Source of the DNA: Streptomyces sp. A3M-1-3
GTDB lineage: Bacteria; Actinomycetota; Actinomycetes; Streptomycetales; Streptomycetaceae
Assembly: GCF_024213665.1 (NCBI RefSeq)
Contig: NZ_JANAVP010000011.1
Coordinates: 62,001 to 126,000, forward strand
DNA length: 64,000 bases
Reading direction: 5' to 3'
Of this stretch, positions 50,721-58,484 are shown piece after piece. The notes under the pieces are model-generated. The model made no database searches, was not told the origin of the DNA, and was given only the letters and a program-made list of their open reading frames with translations. The stretch's first letter is position 1. Each line of letters begins with the position of its first letter. The position numbers and the translations under genes are program-made.

Positions 50721-50757
50721 TGACACGAGACGTGGATGCATGTACTCTTGCATGCAT
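50721..50757 (+). promoter_or_regulatory. Promoter/operator of toxin-antitoxin pair
   Basis: TGACAC (50721) and TACTCT (50743), 16 bp apart, are plausible -35 and -10. ATGCATG (50736-50742) and CATGCAT (50751-50757) are perfect inverted arms around 8 bp, covering the -10 and the start codon. Transcription would begin at or next to ATG 50756, making the mRNA leaderless. Autorepression by the antitoxin is expected. Confidence 0.55.
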
Positions 50758-51022
50758 GGTGGCTCTGCAGATTCGTGACGTGCCTGAAGACCTCCGAGAC
50801 CGGCTCGCCGCCATAGCGAGCGAGCGCGGCCAGTCGCTTCAGGCGTACCTCTTCGACCTCGTCAATGACGAGGTGCGGCGGCGCGACAACCTTGCCGTCA
50901 TGGAGCGGTTCTCCCAGAAGCGCTATGGCACGCGCCTGTCCGTGGACGACGTCGTCGGAGCACTTCACAGAGAGCGCGCCGAGCGTGAGGCCGCGCTCGG
51001 CATGTTCGGAGGCGACGAGTGA
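50756..51022 (+). CDS. FitA/VapB-like ribbon-helix-helix antitoxin
   Basis: 88 residues. It starts MVALQIRDVPEDLRDRLAAI, a ribbon-helix-helix pattern (strand, then helices; SERGQSLQAYLFDLVNDEV) as in FitA antitoxins. The C-terminal part should bind and block the PIN toxin. ATG 50756 is inside the operator dyad. Its stop overlaps the toxin start as GTGA, the usual coupling in such pairs. Confidence 0.85.
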   Translation: MVALQIRDVPEDLRDRLAAIASERGQSLQAYLFDLVNDEVRRRDNLAVMERFSQKRYGTRLSVDDVVGALHRERAEREAALGMFGGDE

Positions 51023-51414
51023 TCGTTGTCGACGCTTCCGTCTACGCCTTCTCCCTGCTGGACGAGGGCACCATCGGCGACCATTGCCGTGCCGTCATGA
51101 CGGCGGACGACCGTTGGATCTCGCCAGGTCACTGGACGATCGAGGTAGCCTCGGTGATCCGCGGCAATCTGCTCGGCGGGAAGATCTCCGAAGCGCAGGC
51201 CGCGGACGCGATGCTCGCCCTGGCAGGGCTCGATCCGGTGGTACCACTCACCAGGGTGCTGCTGCCTCGCATCTGGGAGCTGCGCTCCAACCTCACCGCA
51301 TATGACGCCGCCTACGTGGCAGCAGCAGAGGCGTACAACTGCTCCCTCGTCACCGCGGACGCCCGCCTGGCCCGCGCCTCGGGCATCCGCTGCACCGTCG
51401 AGGTCGTCAACTGA
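51019..51414 (+). CDS. PIN-domain ribonuclease toxin (VapC-like)
   Basis: 131 residues. All four acidic PIN positions are visible: Asp5 (VVDASV), Glu42 (WTIEVASV), Asp96 (YDAAYVAAAE) and Asp114 (TADARLA), so it is probably an active Mg-dependent RNase. VapC toxins cut tRNA or rRNA; the target here is unknown. It sits between aspS and metG. GTG start overlaps the antitoxin. A hairpin shared with metG follows. Confidence 0.88.
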   Translation: MIVVDASVYAFSLLDEGTIGDHCRAVMTADDRWISPGHWTIEVASVIRGNLLGGKISEAQAADAMLALAGLDPVVPLTRVLLPRIWELRSNLTAYDAAYVAAAEAYNCSLVTADARLARASGIRCTVEVVN

Positions 51415-51430
51415 TGACAGCGTGAACGGG

Positions 51431-51454
51431 CCCGGGATCAGACGTGATCCCGGG
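51431..51454. terminator. Hairpin between convergent toxin and metG genes
   Basis: CCCGGGATCA (51431-51440) pairs with TGATCCCGGG (51445-51454) around GACG. Confidence 0.85.
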
Positions 51455-51478
51455 GCTCCCTCGCTTGCGTATGACCGC

Positions 51479-53122
51479 TTAGGCCGGCTTCTCCTCGAGG
51501 CGCGGGAACAGCACCGCGCCCTTCGTCACCGTCGCGCCGGGCGGCAGCAGGCCCCACGTGCCGGCGTCCTGGACGCGCTGGGTGGCCAGGGCCCCCAGCT
51601 GCGCCTCGGCGCCCAGCGAGTCCCACAGGGCCTGCGAGGTTTCCGGCATGACCGGGTTGAGCAGCACCGCGACCGCGCGCAGCGACTCGGCGGCCGTGTA
51701 CAGGATCGTCGCGAGACGGGCCTGGCCCTCCGGCGACTCGTCCTTGGCGACCTTCCACGGCTCCTGCTCCGTGATGTAGCCGTTGACCTGCTTGACGAAC
51801 TCGAAGACCGCGAGGATGCCGCCCTGGAAGTCCAACTCGTCGCCGATCTTCCGGTCGGCTTCGGCGACCGCCTTGGCCAGGCCCTCCTGGACCGCCTTCT
51901 CGGCCTCGCCGGACGCCGTCGCCTCCGGCAGTGCGCCGCCGAAGTACTTGCCGACCATGGCGGCGACGCGCGAGGCGAGGTTGCCGTAGTCGTTGGCCAG
52001 CTCGGAGGTGTAGCGGGCGGTGAAGTCCTCCCAGGAGAACGAGCCGTCCTGGCCGAACGAAATGGCGCGCAGGAAGTACCAGCGGTAGGCGTCCACGCCG
52101 AAGTGCGAGGTCAGGTCCTGCGGCTTGATGCCGGTCAGGTTGGACTTGGACATCTTCTCGCCGCCGACCATCAGCCAGCCGTTGCACGCGACCTTGCCGG
52201 GCACCGGCAGGCCGTTAGCCATCAGCATCGCGGGCCAGATGATCGCGTGGAAGCGCAGGATGTCCTTGCCGATCAGGTGCACATCGGCCGGGAAGGTCTC
52301 CGCGAACTTCGCCGGGTTCTCGTTGTAGCCGACGGCCGTGGCGTAGTTGAGGAGCGCGTCGATCCACACGTAGATGACGTGCTTGGGGTCCCAGGGGACC
52401 GGGACGCCCCAGTCGAAGGTGGAGCGCGAGATGGAGAGGTCCTGGAGGCCCTGCTTGACGAAGTTCAGCACCTCGTTGCGGGCCGACTCGGGCTGGATGA
52501 AGCCGGGGTTGGACTCGTAGAACTCGAGCAGCTTCGGGCCGTACTCGCTGAGCTTGAAGAAGTAGTTCTCCTCCTTGAGGATCTCCACCGGCTTCTTGTG
52601 GATCGGGCACAGCTTCTGCCCCGCGAAGTGTCCCCCAGAGGCTTCGCCCTGGGAGGGACCGCCATCGCCGTCGATCAGGTCGGCGGGGAGCTTGTACTCC
52701 TCGCAGCCCACGCAGTACGGGCCTTCGTACCCGCCCTTGTAGATCTCGCCCTTGTCGTACAGGTCCTGCACGAACTCCTGCACACGGTCCGTGTGCCGCT
52801 TCTCCGTCGTACGGATGAAGTCGTCGTGTCCGATGTTCAGGTGCTCCCAGAGGGGCTTCCATGCCTCCTCGACGAGCTTGTCGCACCACTCCTGGGGCGT
52901 GACCCCGTTCGCCTCGGCAGTGCGCATGATCTTCTGACCGTGCTCGTCCGTGCCGGTGAGGTACCACACCTTCTCGCCGCGCTGACGGTGCCAGCGCGTG
53001 AGCACGTCGCCTGCGACGGTCGTGTAGGCGTGGCCCAGGTGAGGAGCGTCGTTGACGTAGTAAATGGGGGTCGAGACGTAGTACGCCTTCGCCCCCTGCT
53101 TCTCGGATCCAGTGGCCGCCAT
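51479..53122 (-). CDS. metG: Methionyl-tRNA synthetase
   Basis: Class I synthetase for tRNA-Met, 547 residues. HIGH-type motif HLGH in YYVNDAPHLGHAYTT (near residue 29), KMSKS in GGEKMSKSNLTG, and a zinc knuckle region with YCVGCEEYKLP and CPIHKKP. Between these lies an unusual IDGDGGPSQGEASGGHFAG stretch, where relatives have a shorter loop; it is coded by a CCCCCAG/TTCG/CTGGGAGG hairpin repeat (52630-52659). The C-terminal anticodon-binding domain is complete without the EMAP-like extension. ATG 53122 is chosen because the MetG fold starts directly after it. Confidence 0.96.
   Translation of the reverse strand: MAATGSEKQGAKAYYVSTPIYYVNDAPHLGHAYTTVAGDVLTRWHRQRGEKVWYLTGTDEHGQKIMRTAEANGVTPQEWCDKLVEEAWKPLWEHLNIGHDDFIRTTEKRHTDRVQEFVQDLYDKGEIYKGGYEGPYCVGCEEYKLPADLIDGDGGPSQGEASGGHFAGQKLCPIHKKPVEILKEENYFFKLSEYGPKLLEFYESNPGFIQPESARNEVLNFVKQGLQDLSISRSTFDWGVPVPWDPKHVIYVWIDALLNYATAVGYNENPAKFAETFPADVHLIGKDILRFHAIIWPAMLMANGLPVPGKVACNGWLMVGGEKMSKSNLTGIKPQDLTSHFGVDAYRWYFLRAISFGQDGSFSWEDFTARYTSELANDYGNLASRVAAMVGKYFGGALPEATASGEAEKAVQEGLAKAVAEADRKIGDELDFQGGILAVFEFVKQVNGYITEQEPWKVAKDESPEGQARLATILYTAAESLRAVAVLLNPVMPETSQALWDSLGAEAQLGALATQRVQDAGTWGLLPPGATVTKGAVLFPRLEEKPA
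52630..52659. repeat. Hairpin repeat inserted in metG
   Basis: GTCCCCCAG, AGGCTTCGCC and CTGGGAGGGAC form an imperfect stem with a TTCG-type loop. It adds about ten residues to the zinc-knuckle loop of MetG. It is similar to the copy at 12906-12934. Confidence 0.55.
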
Positions 53123-53184
53123 GGTCGAAATCCTATCGGCCCCCGGAAGATCCACTCACACCGATAACGGGTCGCGAGACGGTG

Positions 53185-53215
53185 GCCCTGCCCGCCGCGG
53201 GGTGACGGGCAGGGC
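53185..53215 (-). terminator. Hairpin after VWA gene
   Basis: GCCCTGCCCG (53185-53194) pairs with CGGGCAGGGC (53206-53215), 11 bp past the leftward stop at 53226. Confidence 0.78.
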
Positions 53216-53225
53216 GTTGCCGTCC

Positions 53226-55010
53226 CTACCGGCCGCCCTGCCAGGAGGCGAGGAGCCCTTCGTAGACCTCGGTGTCCGTGAGTTCGCGCGGGTCGGGGCC
53301 GGCGTGGAAGAAGCCGGCGTTCTCCGCGTCCAGCTTCCGCAGGAAGTCGAAGCCCTTGGCGTCGTGCTCGCCGAACGCGACGAACTGCCAGAACAGCGGC
53401 AGCCGCGCGGCGTCCGCGAGCGCCTTCTCGGCGGCCTGCTTGGCGGTGGGGGCACCGTCCGTCTGGAAGATCACGAACGCGGGGCCGGTGGAGCCGGACT
53501 TCTCGTGCTGGGCGATCACTTCGTCGACGGCGCGGTGGTAGTTCGTACGCCCCATGTGGCCGAGCCCGGCGTGCAGCTCGTCGACGCGGTCCGCGTACTC
53601 GGTGAGGGTGAGCTCCCCGGTGCCGTCGATGTCGGTCGAGAAGAACACGACGTGGACGGTCGCGGCGTCGTCCAGGTGCGCGGACAGGCCGAGGGCCTGC
53701 TCGGCGAGGTTCTGGACGCTGCCGTCCTTGTAGTACGGCCGCATCGACCCGGACCGGTCCAGTACGAGGTACACGTCGGCCCGCGCCCCGACGAGCCCCC
53801 GCGCCTTGAGCACGGCGCCGGCGGCCTTGTAGGCCCCGACCAGCTCGGGAGCGCGCGACTTGACCCGGGCAGGGGAGTACGCGGACTTCCCGCCCCCGAC
53901 GCCCTCGGGGGCGGCGGCGGTTCCGCCGCCACCGGCTGCCAGCCCTTCCGGCTCGGCCGGCGCGGCCGCCTTCGGCTCCGCCGGGGGCTCCGGGACCGCC
54001 AAGGGTGCGGTCTCCGTGGCGGTCCCCGCCTCGGCGGCAGCCGTTGCGGGTGCCTCCGGCTCCGCCTGGGCCGCGGCGGCCTCGGGCTCCGGGTCGGCGG
54101 GGGATGCGGTCTCCGCGCCGGCGGCCTGGGCTGCCTCCGGCTCCGCCGGGGCGGAGGGCTCAGCCTGCGGCTCGGCGGCCAGTGCCTCGGGCTCCGGCTC
54201 CGCAGGGGTTGCGGTCTCCGCCTCGGCAGCCTGGGCTGCCTCCGGCTCCGCCGGGCTCGCCGCGGTCTCGGTCTCCGGCGCCGCCTCGGGCTCAGGGTCG
54301 GCCGGGGATGTGGTCTCAGCCTCGGCGGCGAGCGCCTCCGCCGCCGGAGCCGCCTCGGAGGCTTCCGGCTCGGCCGGCGCGGCCGCCTTCGGCTCCGCCG
54401 AGGGTGCGGTCTCCGTGGCGGTCTCCGCCTCGGCGGCAGCCGGGCCCTGGCCCGGGGTCGCTGCCGGGGCGGTCTCAGGTTCGGCGGCAGCCGCGGCCTC
54501 GGCCTCCGGGGCGGCCGGCGTGGCCTCCCGCTCTGCCGGGGCGGAGGGCTCGGCCTGCGGTTCGGCGGCCAGTGCCTCGGGCTCCGCAGGGGTTGCGGTC
54601 TCCGCCTCGGCGGCAGCCTTCGTGGCCTCCGGCTCCTGCGCCGGGGCGGCCTCCGCGGTAGCCGTGGTGCTCTCCGGCTCCGGCTTTGTCTCGGCTGCGG
54701 CCGGGGGCTCCTCCCGCTCCGCCGGGGCGGACTCGCGGGGCGGGGCCAGGTCGCGCTTCGATTGCGGGGGGACCGAGGGGTTGTCGAACGCCGCCGCCAC
54801 CAGTTCCGCCGCCGTCTGCGCGGGCACCGCGGCCGGCACCGCGGCCGGCACCGCAGCCGGCACCGCAGCCGGCACCGGCGCCGAGGTCGTCGGCTCCGCC
54901 GACTGGGCGCGTTCGGACTGGGCCGGCACGCCCACCGCCTGCTCGTCACGGACGGCGGTGGTTTCTCGGTCGCGTCCGAACACCTTGCGCAGCAAGCTCC
55001 GAATACCCAT
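53226..55010 (-). CDS. VWA-domain protein with long repetitive Ala/Glu/Pro region
   Basis: 594 residues. Residues 1-30 are basic ([16 protein letters not shown]). About 30-360 are low complexity, built of repeats such as [19 protein letters not shown] (two copies), [19 protein letters not shown] (two copies) and AVPA units. The C-terminal VWA domain (about 375-590) has the MIDAS motif DRSGSM and later TDGAP; it resembles VWA proteins of tellurium-resistance (Ter) type clusters. No signal peptide, so cytoplasmic. ATG 55010 follows AAAGG by 8 nt. The rightward strand of this region is also open, an effect of its composition. Confidence 0.82.
   Translation of the reverse strand: MGIRSLLRKVFGRDRETTAVRDEQAVGVPAQSERAQSAEPTTSAPVPAAVPAAVPAAVPAAVPAQTAAELVAAAFDNPSVPPQSKRDLAPPRESAPAEREEPPAAAETKPEPESTTATAEAAPAQEPEATKAAAEAETATPAEPEALAAEPQAEPSAPAEREATPAAPEAEAAAAAEPETAPAATPGQGPAAAEAETATETAPSAEPKAAAPAEPEASEAAPAAEALAAEAETTSPADPEPEAAPETETAASPAEPEAAQAAEAETATPAEPEPEALAAEPQAEPSAPAEPEAAQAAGAETASPADPEPEAAAAQAEPEAPATAAAEAGTATETAPLAVPEPPAEPKAAAPAEPEGLAAGGGGTAAAPEGVGGGKSAYSPARVKSRAPELVGAYKAAGAVLKARGLVGARADVYLVLDRSGSMRPYYKDGSVQNLAEQALGLSAHLDDAATVHVVFFSTDIDGTGELTLTEYADRVDELHAGLGHMGRTNYHRAVDEVIAQHEKSGSTGPAFVIFQTDGAPTAKQAAEKALADAARLPLFWQFVAFGEHDAKGFDFLRKLDAENAGFFHAGPDPRELTDTEVYEGLLASWQGGR
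54824..54871. repeat. 12-bp tandem repeat in VWA gene
   Basis: Four copies of GCACCGCGGCCG/GCACCGCAGCCG follow each other, coding repeated Ala-Val-Pro-Ala units. In-frame length variation is possible. Confidence 0.85.
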
Positions 55011-55182
55011 GGGCGAGGCCTTTCACATGAGTTGGGTGCGATGTTTGTCCGTACTGCGGGAAAAATCCCTGGCCAGGGTGGACACGTAAGGTTAGCGGCC
55101 GCTCCGGGCGATCTCCGGGAGGGTCGGCCGAACTCGGCGTATGCGAAACCCACGCGGGTGAACTCCCGCCCGGACGTGCCGG

Positions 55183-55204
55183 ATTCACTTCACGTTCATC
55201 CGTC
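55183..55204 (+). promoter_or_regulatory. PHO-box-like direct repeat
   Basis: ATTCACTTCAC and GTTCATCCGTC are adjacent 11-bp units, matching the GTTCA-type 11-bp direct repeats bound by PhoP in Streptomyces. They lie about 100 bp upstream of the PhoX-type gene. The remainder of 55011-55305 shows no gene. Confidence 0.6.
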
Positions 55205-55305
55205 GGCCGCCGCATTGCAGACAGACGCCCCTAACGTCGCGGCGGACACATTCCGACACGATGTCGGCGCAGGGCGCGCCGCTGTGAAGTCATACGGAGG
55301 ACAAC

Positions 55306-57378
55306 GTGCGCAAACTGCTGCCGCTCATCGGTACCCCGCACGCGGGGGGCCGCTCCGCGCTCACCTGCCGTTACCGCTGTGGCGACGCCTGCTTCCACGA
55401 GGTACCGAACACCAGCGACAACGAGTACGCCGGTGACGTGATAGCCGGCGCCCTGTCGAGAAGGTCCATGATGCGCGCCGCCGCCGTCGTGACCGTCGCG
55501 GCCGCCGCCGGGACCGGCGCTGTCATCGGGCAGGGCGGAACCGCCCAGGCCGTCGCCCAGGCCGCCGCCGCGGCCGGAGCCGCCAACAGCCCCCGGCACG
55601 GCAGCAGCGCCGGCGCCCGCGGCCTCCGCTTCACCCCCGTCGCGCCCAACACCGCCGACCAGGTCACCGTCCCGGAGGGCTACGCCCAGAACGTCGTCAT
55701 CCGCTGGGGCGACCCGATCCTGCGCGGCGCACCCGCCTTCGACCCGGACCAGCAGACCGCCGAGGCGCAGGCCGGCCAGTTCGGCTACAACAACGACTTC
55801 CTCAGCCTGCTCCCCCTCCGCGGCGAGCGGGACCGCCAGGTGCTCGTGGCGAACCACGAGTACACGGACGAGATCCTGATGTTCAAGGGGTACGACCCGG
55901 CCAACCCCACCCGCGAGCAGGTCGAGATCGCCTGGGCCGCGCACGGCCTCTCCGTCGTCGTCGTCCAGGAGGAGCACCGCAGCGGCAAGCTCACCCCGGT
56001 CAGCCGCCACCACCTCAACCGCCGCCTGACGGCCACGAGCGAGTTCAGGCTCACCGGCCCCGCCGCCGGCAGTGCACTGCTGAAGACCTCCGCCGACCCG
56101 GCCGGCACCAAGGTGCTGGGCACCCTCAACAACTGCGCCGGCGGCACCACCCCGTGGGGCACGATCCTGTCCGGCGAGGAGAACTTCAACCAGTACTTCG
56201 CGGGCGGCAGCAGCGCCACCGACAAGCGGTACGGCATCGGGACCGGCGCGACCGAGCGCAAGTGGGAGCGTTTCGACAAGCGCTTCGACGCCGCGCAGGA
56301 GCCCAACGAGTCGCACCGCCACGGCTGGGTCGTCGAGCTCGACCCGTACGACCCGGACTCGACCCCGCGCAAGCGCACCGCGCTGGGCCGCTTCAAGCAC
56401 GAGGCCGCGCAGCCCCGGCTGACGGACGAGGGCCGCCCGGTGGTCTACATGGGCGACGACGAGCGCTTCGACTACTTCTACAAGTTCGTCTCGTCGAAGC
56501 GGATGAAGAAGGGCAACTCCCGCGCCGTCCGCGAGCACAACCTCACCCTCCTCGACGACGGCACGCTGTACGTCGCCAAGCTCACCGGCGACTCCCCGGC
56601 CACCGAGATCGACGGCAAGGGCAAGCTCCCGAACGACGGCGAGTTCGACGGCAGCGGCGTGTGGATCCCGCTCGCGACCGGCAACACCTCGCACGTCCCC
56701 GGCATGACCGCCGAGGAGGTGTACGTCTTCACGCGCCTCGCGGGCGACAAGGTCGGCGCCACCAAGATGGACCGCCCCGAGGACGTCGAGCCGTCGCCGC
56801 GCACCGGCCGCGTGTACATCGCGCTGACCAACAACAAGGACCGCGGCGCGGCGGGCAAGGCCGGCGCGGACGAGGCCAACCCGCGCAACAGCAACAAGCA
56901 CGGCCACGTCCTGGAGCTCGCCGAGCACTGGGACGACCCGACGTCCGACGGCTTCGCCTGGCGGCTCTTCCTCGTCGCGGGCGACCCGAACGACCCGGCG
57001 ACGTACTTCGCGGGCTACCCCAAGGACAAGGTCAGCCCGATCTCCTGCCCGGACAACGTGGCCTTCGACCCGCACGGCAACCTGTGGATCTCCACCGACG
57101 GCAACCAGCTCGGCACCCACGACGGCCTGTTCGGTGTCGCCACGCACGGCGAGCGGCGCGGTGAGCTCAAGCAGTTCCTGACCGTGCCCAAGGGCGCCGA
57201 GACCTGCGGCCCGATCATCCAGGACCGCCGCGTCGTGGTGGCCGTGCAGCACCCGGGCGAGATCGACGGCGCAAGCGTCGAGAAGCCGGCCTCGGTGTGG
57301 CCCGACGGACCGGGCAAGATCGTCCGCCCGGCCGTGGTCAGCGTCTGGCGCAAGGACCACCGCGACATCGGCGTGTGA
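55306..57378 (+). CDS. PhoX-type (DUF839) secreted alkaline phosphatase
   Basis: 690 residues. A Tat-like signal is present, though placed after a 50-residue lead: LSRRSMMRAAAVVTVAAAAG. The body is a PhoX/DUF839 propeller with LVANHEYTDEILMFKG, WGTILSGEENFNQYF, GRFKHEAAQPRLTDEGRPV and CPDNVAFDPHGNLWISTDG. These match the Ca/Fe-dependent phosphatases exported by Tat, releasing phosphate from organic esters. GTG 55306 follows GGAGGACAAC. The PHO-box-like repeat upstream fits induction on phosphate starvation. A short direct repeat follows the stop. Confidence 0.9.
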   Translation: MRKLLPLIGTPHAGGRSALTCRYRCGDACFHEVPNTSDNEYAGDVIAGALSRRSMMRAAAVVTVAAAAGTGAVIGQGGTAQAVAQAAAAAGAANSPRHGSSAGARGLRFTPVAPNTADQVTVPEGYAQNVVIRWGDPILRGAPAFDPDQQTAEAQAGQFGYNNDFLSLLPLRGERDRQVLVANHEYTDEILMFKGYDPANPTREQVEIAWAAHGLSVVVVQEEHRSGKLTPVSRHHLNRRLTATSEFRLTGPAAGSALLKTSADPAGTKVLGTLNNCAGGTTPWGTILSGEENFNQYFAGGSSATDKRYGIGTGATERKWERFDKRFDAAQEPNESHRHGWVVELDPYDPDSTPRKRTALGRFKHEAAQPRLTDEGRPVVYMGDDERFDYFYKFVSSKRMKKGNSRAVREHNLTLLDDGTLYVAKLTGDSPATEIDGKGKLPNDGEFDGSGVWIPLATGNTSHVPGMTAEEVYVFTRLAGDKVGATKMDRPEDVEPSPRTGRVYIALTNNKDRGAAGKAGADEANPRNSNKHGHVLELAEHWDDPTSDGFAWRLFLVAGDPNDPATYFAGYPKDKVSPISCPDNVAFDPHGNLWISTDGNQLGTHDGLFGVATHGERRGELKQFLTVPKGAETCGPIIQDRRVVVAVQHPGEIDGASVEKPASVWPDGPGKIVRPAVVSVWRKDHRDIGV

Positions 57379-57406
57379 GTCCTGAGTCCGGGGTCCTGAG
57401 TCCAGG
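57379..57406. repeat. 14-bp direct repeat after PhoX gene
   Basis: GTCCTGAGTCCGGG is followed directly by GTCCTGAGTCCAGG, one mismatch, filling the gap between convergent stop codons. Confidence 0.85.
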
Positions 57407-57408
57407 GT

Positions 57409-58446
57409 TCACGTGGTGGCGCCGACCTGCTCGCGCCACCGGGTGAACTGCTGAGCCGCGTCACCCGTGTACGACCACGGCACCCGAGCCGCCCGCCCGT
57501 CCAGCACCCGGAACAGGTGGGCGGCCTCGCCGTGCAGGCCCGCGTAACAGGCGGCATGCGTCAGGTAGTTCAGCTCGGTCACCTCCTCCGGCGGGACCGG
57601 GCCGTCCTGCCCGGCCGGCGTCCCCTCGCGCGCGGCGATCCACCGGTCCCAGGTGCGCCGCACCTCCTGGACCGCCAGCTCGTGGTTCCAGTGCTGTCCC
57701 TGTCCGTGGCCTCCGTGGCCCTGCCCCTGGCCCTGGCCCTGTCCCGGGTTCGAACCGCCCCCGATGACCGGCCGGCCCTTCGCGCCCTCCGCGATGTACC
57801 GGTACTCCTCGACCCGGGCGATCTGCACCAGCACCGGCAGCGGCGACCCGGGCGGCGCCGCGCCCGCCGCGTCGCGCGCGAAGTCGTACATCGTGCCGTG
57901 CGTGCCGTGCCAGCGCGCCGAGTAGTAGCGCAGCATCTGCACATGGCCCTCGATGTTGTACGGGTCGCGGCCGCGCAGCTCGCTCCACCAGCTCGCCAGT
58001 TCCCGCCGCTGCACCCCGCCCTCGTACAGCCGGGCGACAGTGAGCAGCGACGCCCACGGCATCGGGTCGTCCGGGCAGGCGTCGGCGGCCCGCAGGCAGG
58101 CCATCACCGCCAGGTCGATCCGGTCGCGGTCGACCTCGCCGCCGCGTCCCGTGGCGATGGCCACGTTGAAGATCCGCACGACCTCGGTGGCGGCGCGGAG
58201 CACCACCGCGTCCGGGTTCTCCGGCTCCGCCGCGAGCCACGACTCCACCGCGGAACTGCCCGCCGCGGCGTGCGCGAGGAGTCGCAGCCGGTGGGTCCGG
58301 CGCGGCCAGACGGGGCCGGTGGCCAGGAGGAGATCGCGTACGCCCTGCCACCTGCCGATAACGATGTCGTGACGGGCGGCGGTGAGCGGGCGGTCCCCGA
58401 AGTCCGGGTCGAAGTCGGGTACGAAGCGGCGGCGTGCGGCGGCCAT
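57409..58446 (-). CDS. Conserved hypothetical helical-repeat protein
   Basis: 345 residues, no named domain recognised. The start is MAAARRRFVPDFDPDFGDRP. The body is helical and TPR-like (LRLLAHAAAGSSAVESWLAA, DRIDLAVMACLRAADACPDD, WASLLTVARLYEGGVQRREL). A Gly/Gln/His run (GQGQGQGQGHGGHGQGQ) lies near residue 245. It ends with ACYAGLHGEAAHLFRVLDG. ATG 58446 follows GGAGG by about 7 nt. It is 38 bp downstream of the APC permease gene and probably co-transcribed with it. Confidence 0.72.
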   Translation of the reverse strand: MAAARRRFVPDFDPDFGDRPLTAARHDIVIGRWQGVRDLLLATGPVWPRRTHRLRLLAHAAAGSSAVESWLAAEPENPDAVVLRAATEVVRIFNVAIATGRGGEVDRDRIDLAVMACLRAADACPDDPMPWASLLTVARLYEGGVQRRELASWWSELRGRDPYNIEGHVQMLRYYSARWHGTHGTMYDFARDAAGAAPPGSPLPVLVQIARVEEYRYIAEGAKGRPVIGGGSNPGQGQGQGQGHGGHGQGQHWNHELAVQEVRRTWDRWIAAREGTPAGQDGPVPPEEVTELNYLTHAACYAGLHGEAAHLFRVLDGRAARVPWSYTGDAAQQFTRWREQVGATT

Positions 58447-58484
58447 CTGCGGGCCTCCTCTCAGGGGCAGGGGTCCGGGATGTC

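Noticed and set aside
53112..55436. 774-codon rightward frame with Gly/Leu/Arg repeats
   Set aside because: It mirrors the Ala/Glu/Pro repeat of the VWA gene; the VWA MIDAS motif and ribosome site show the real strand.
55231..57360. 709-codon leftward frame opposite PhoX
   Set aside because: PhoX motifs and the signal peptide are on the rightward strand.
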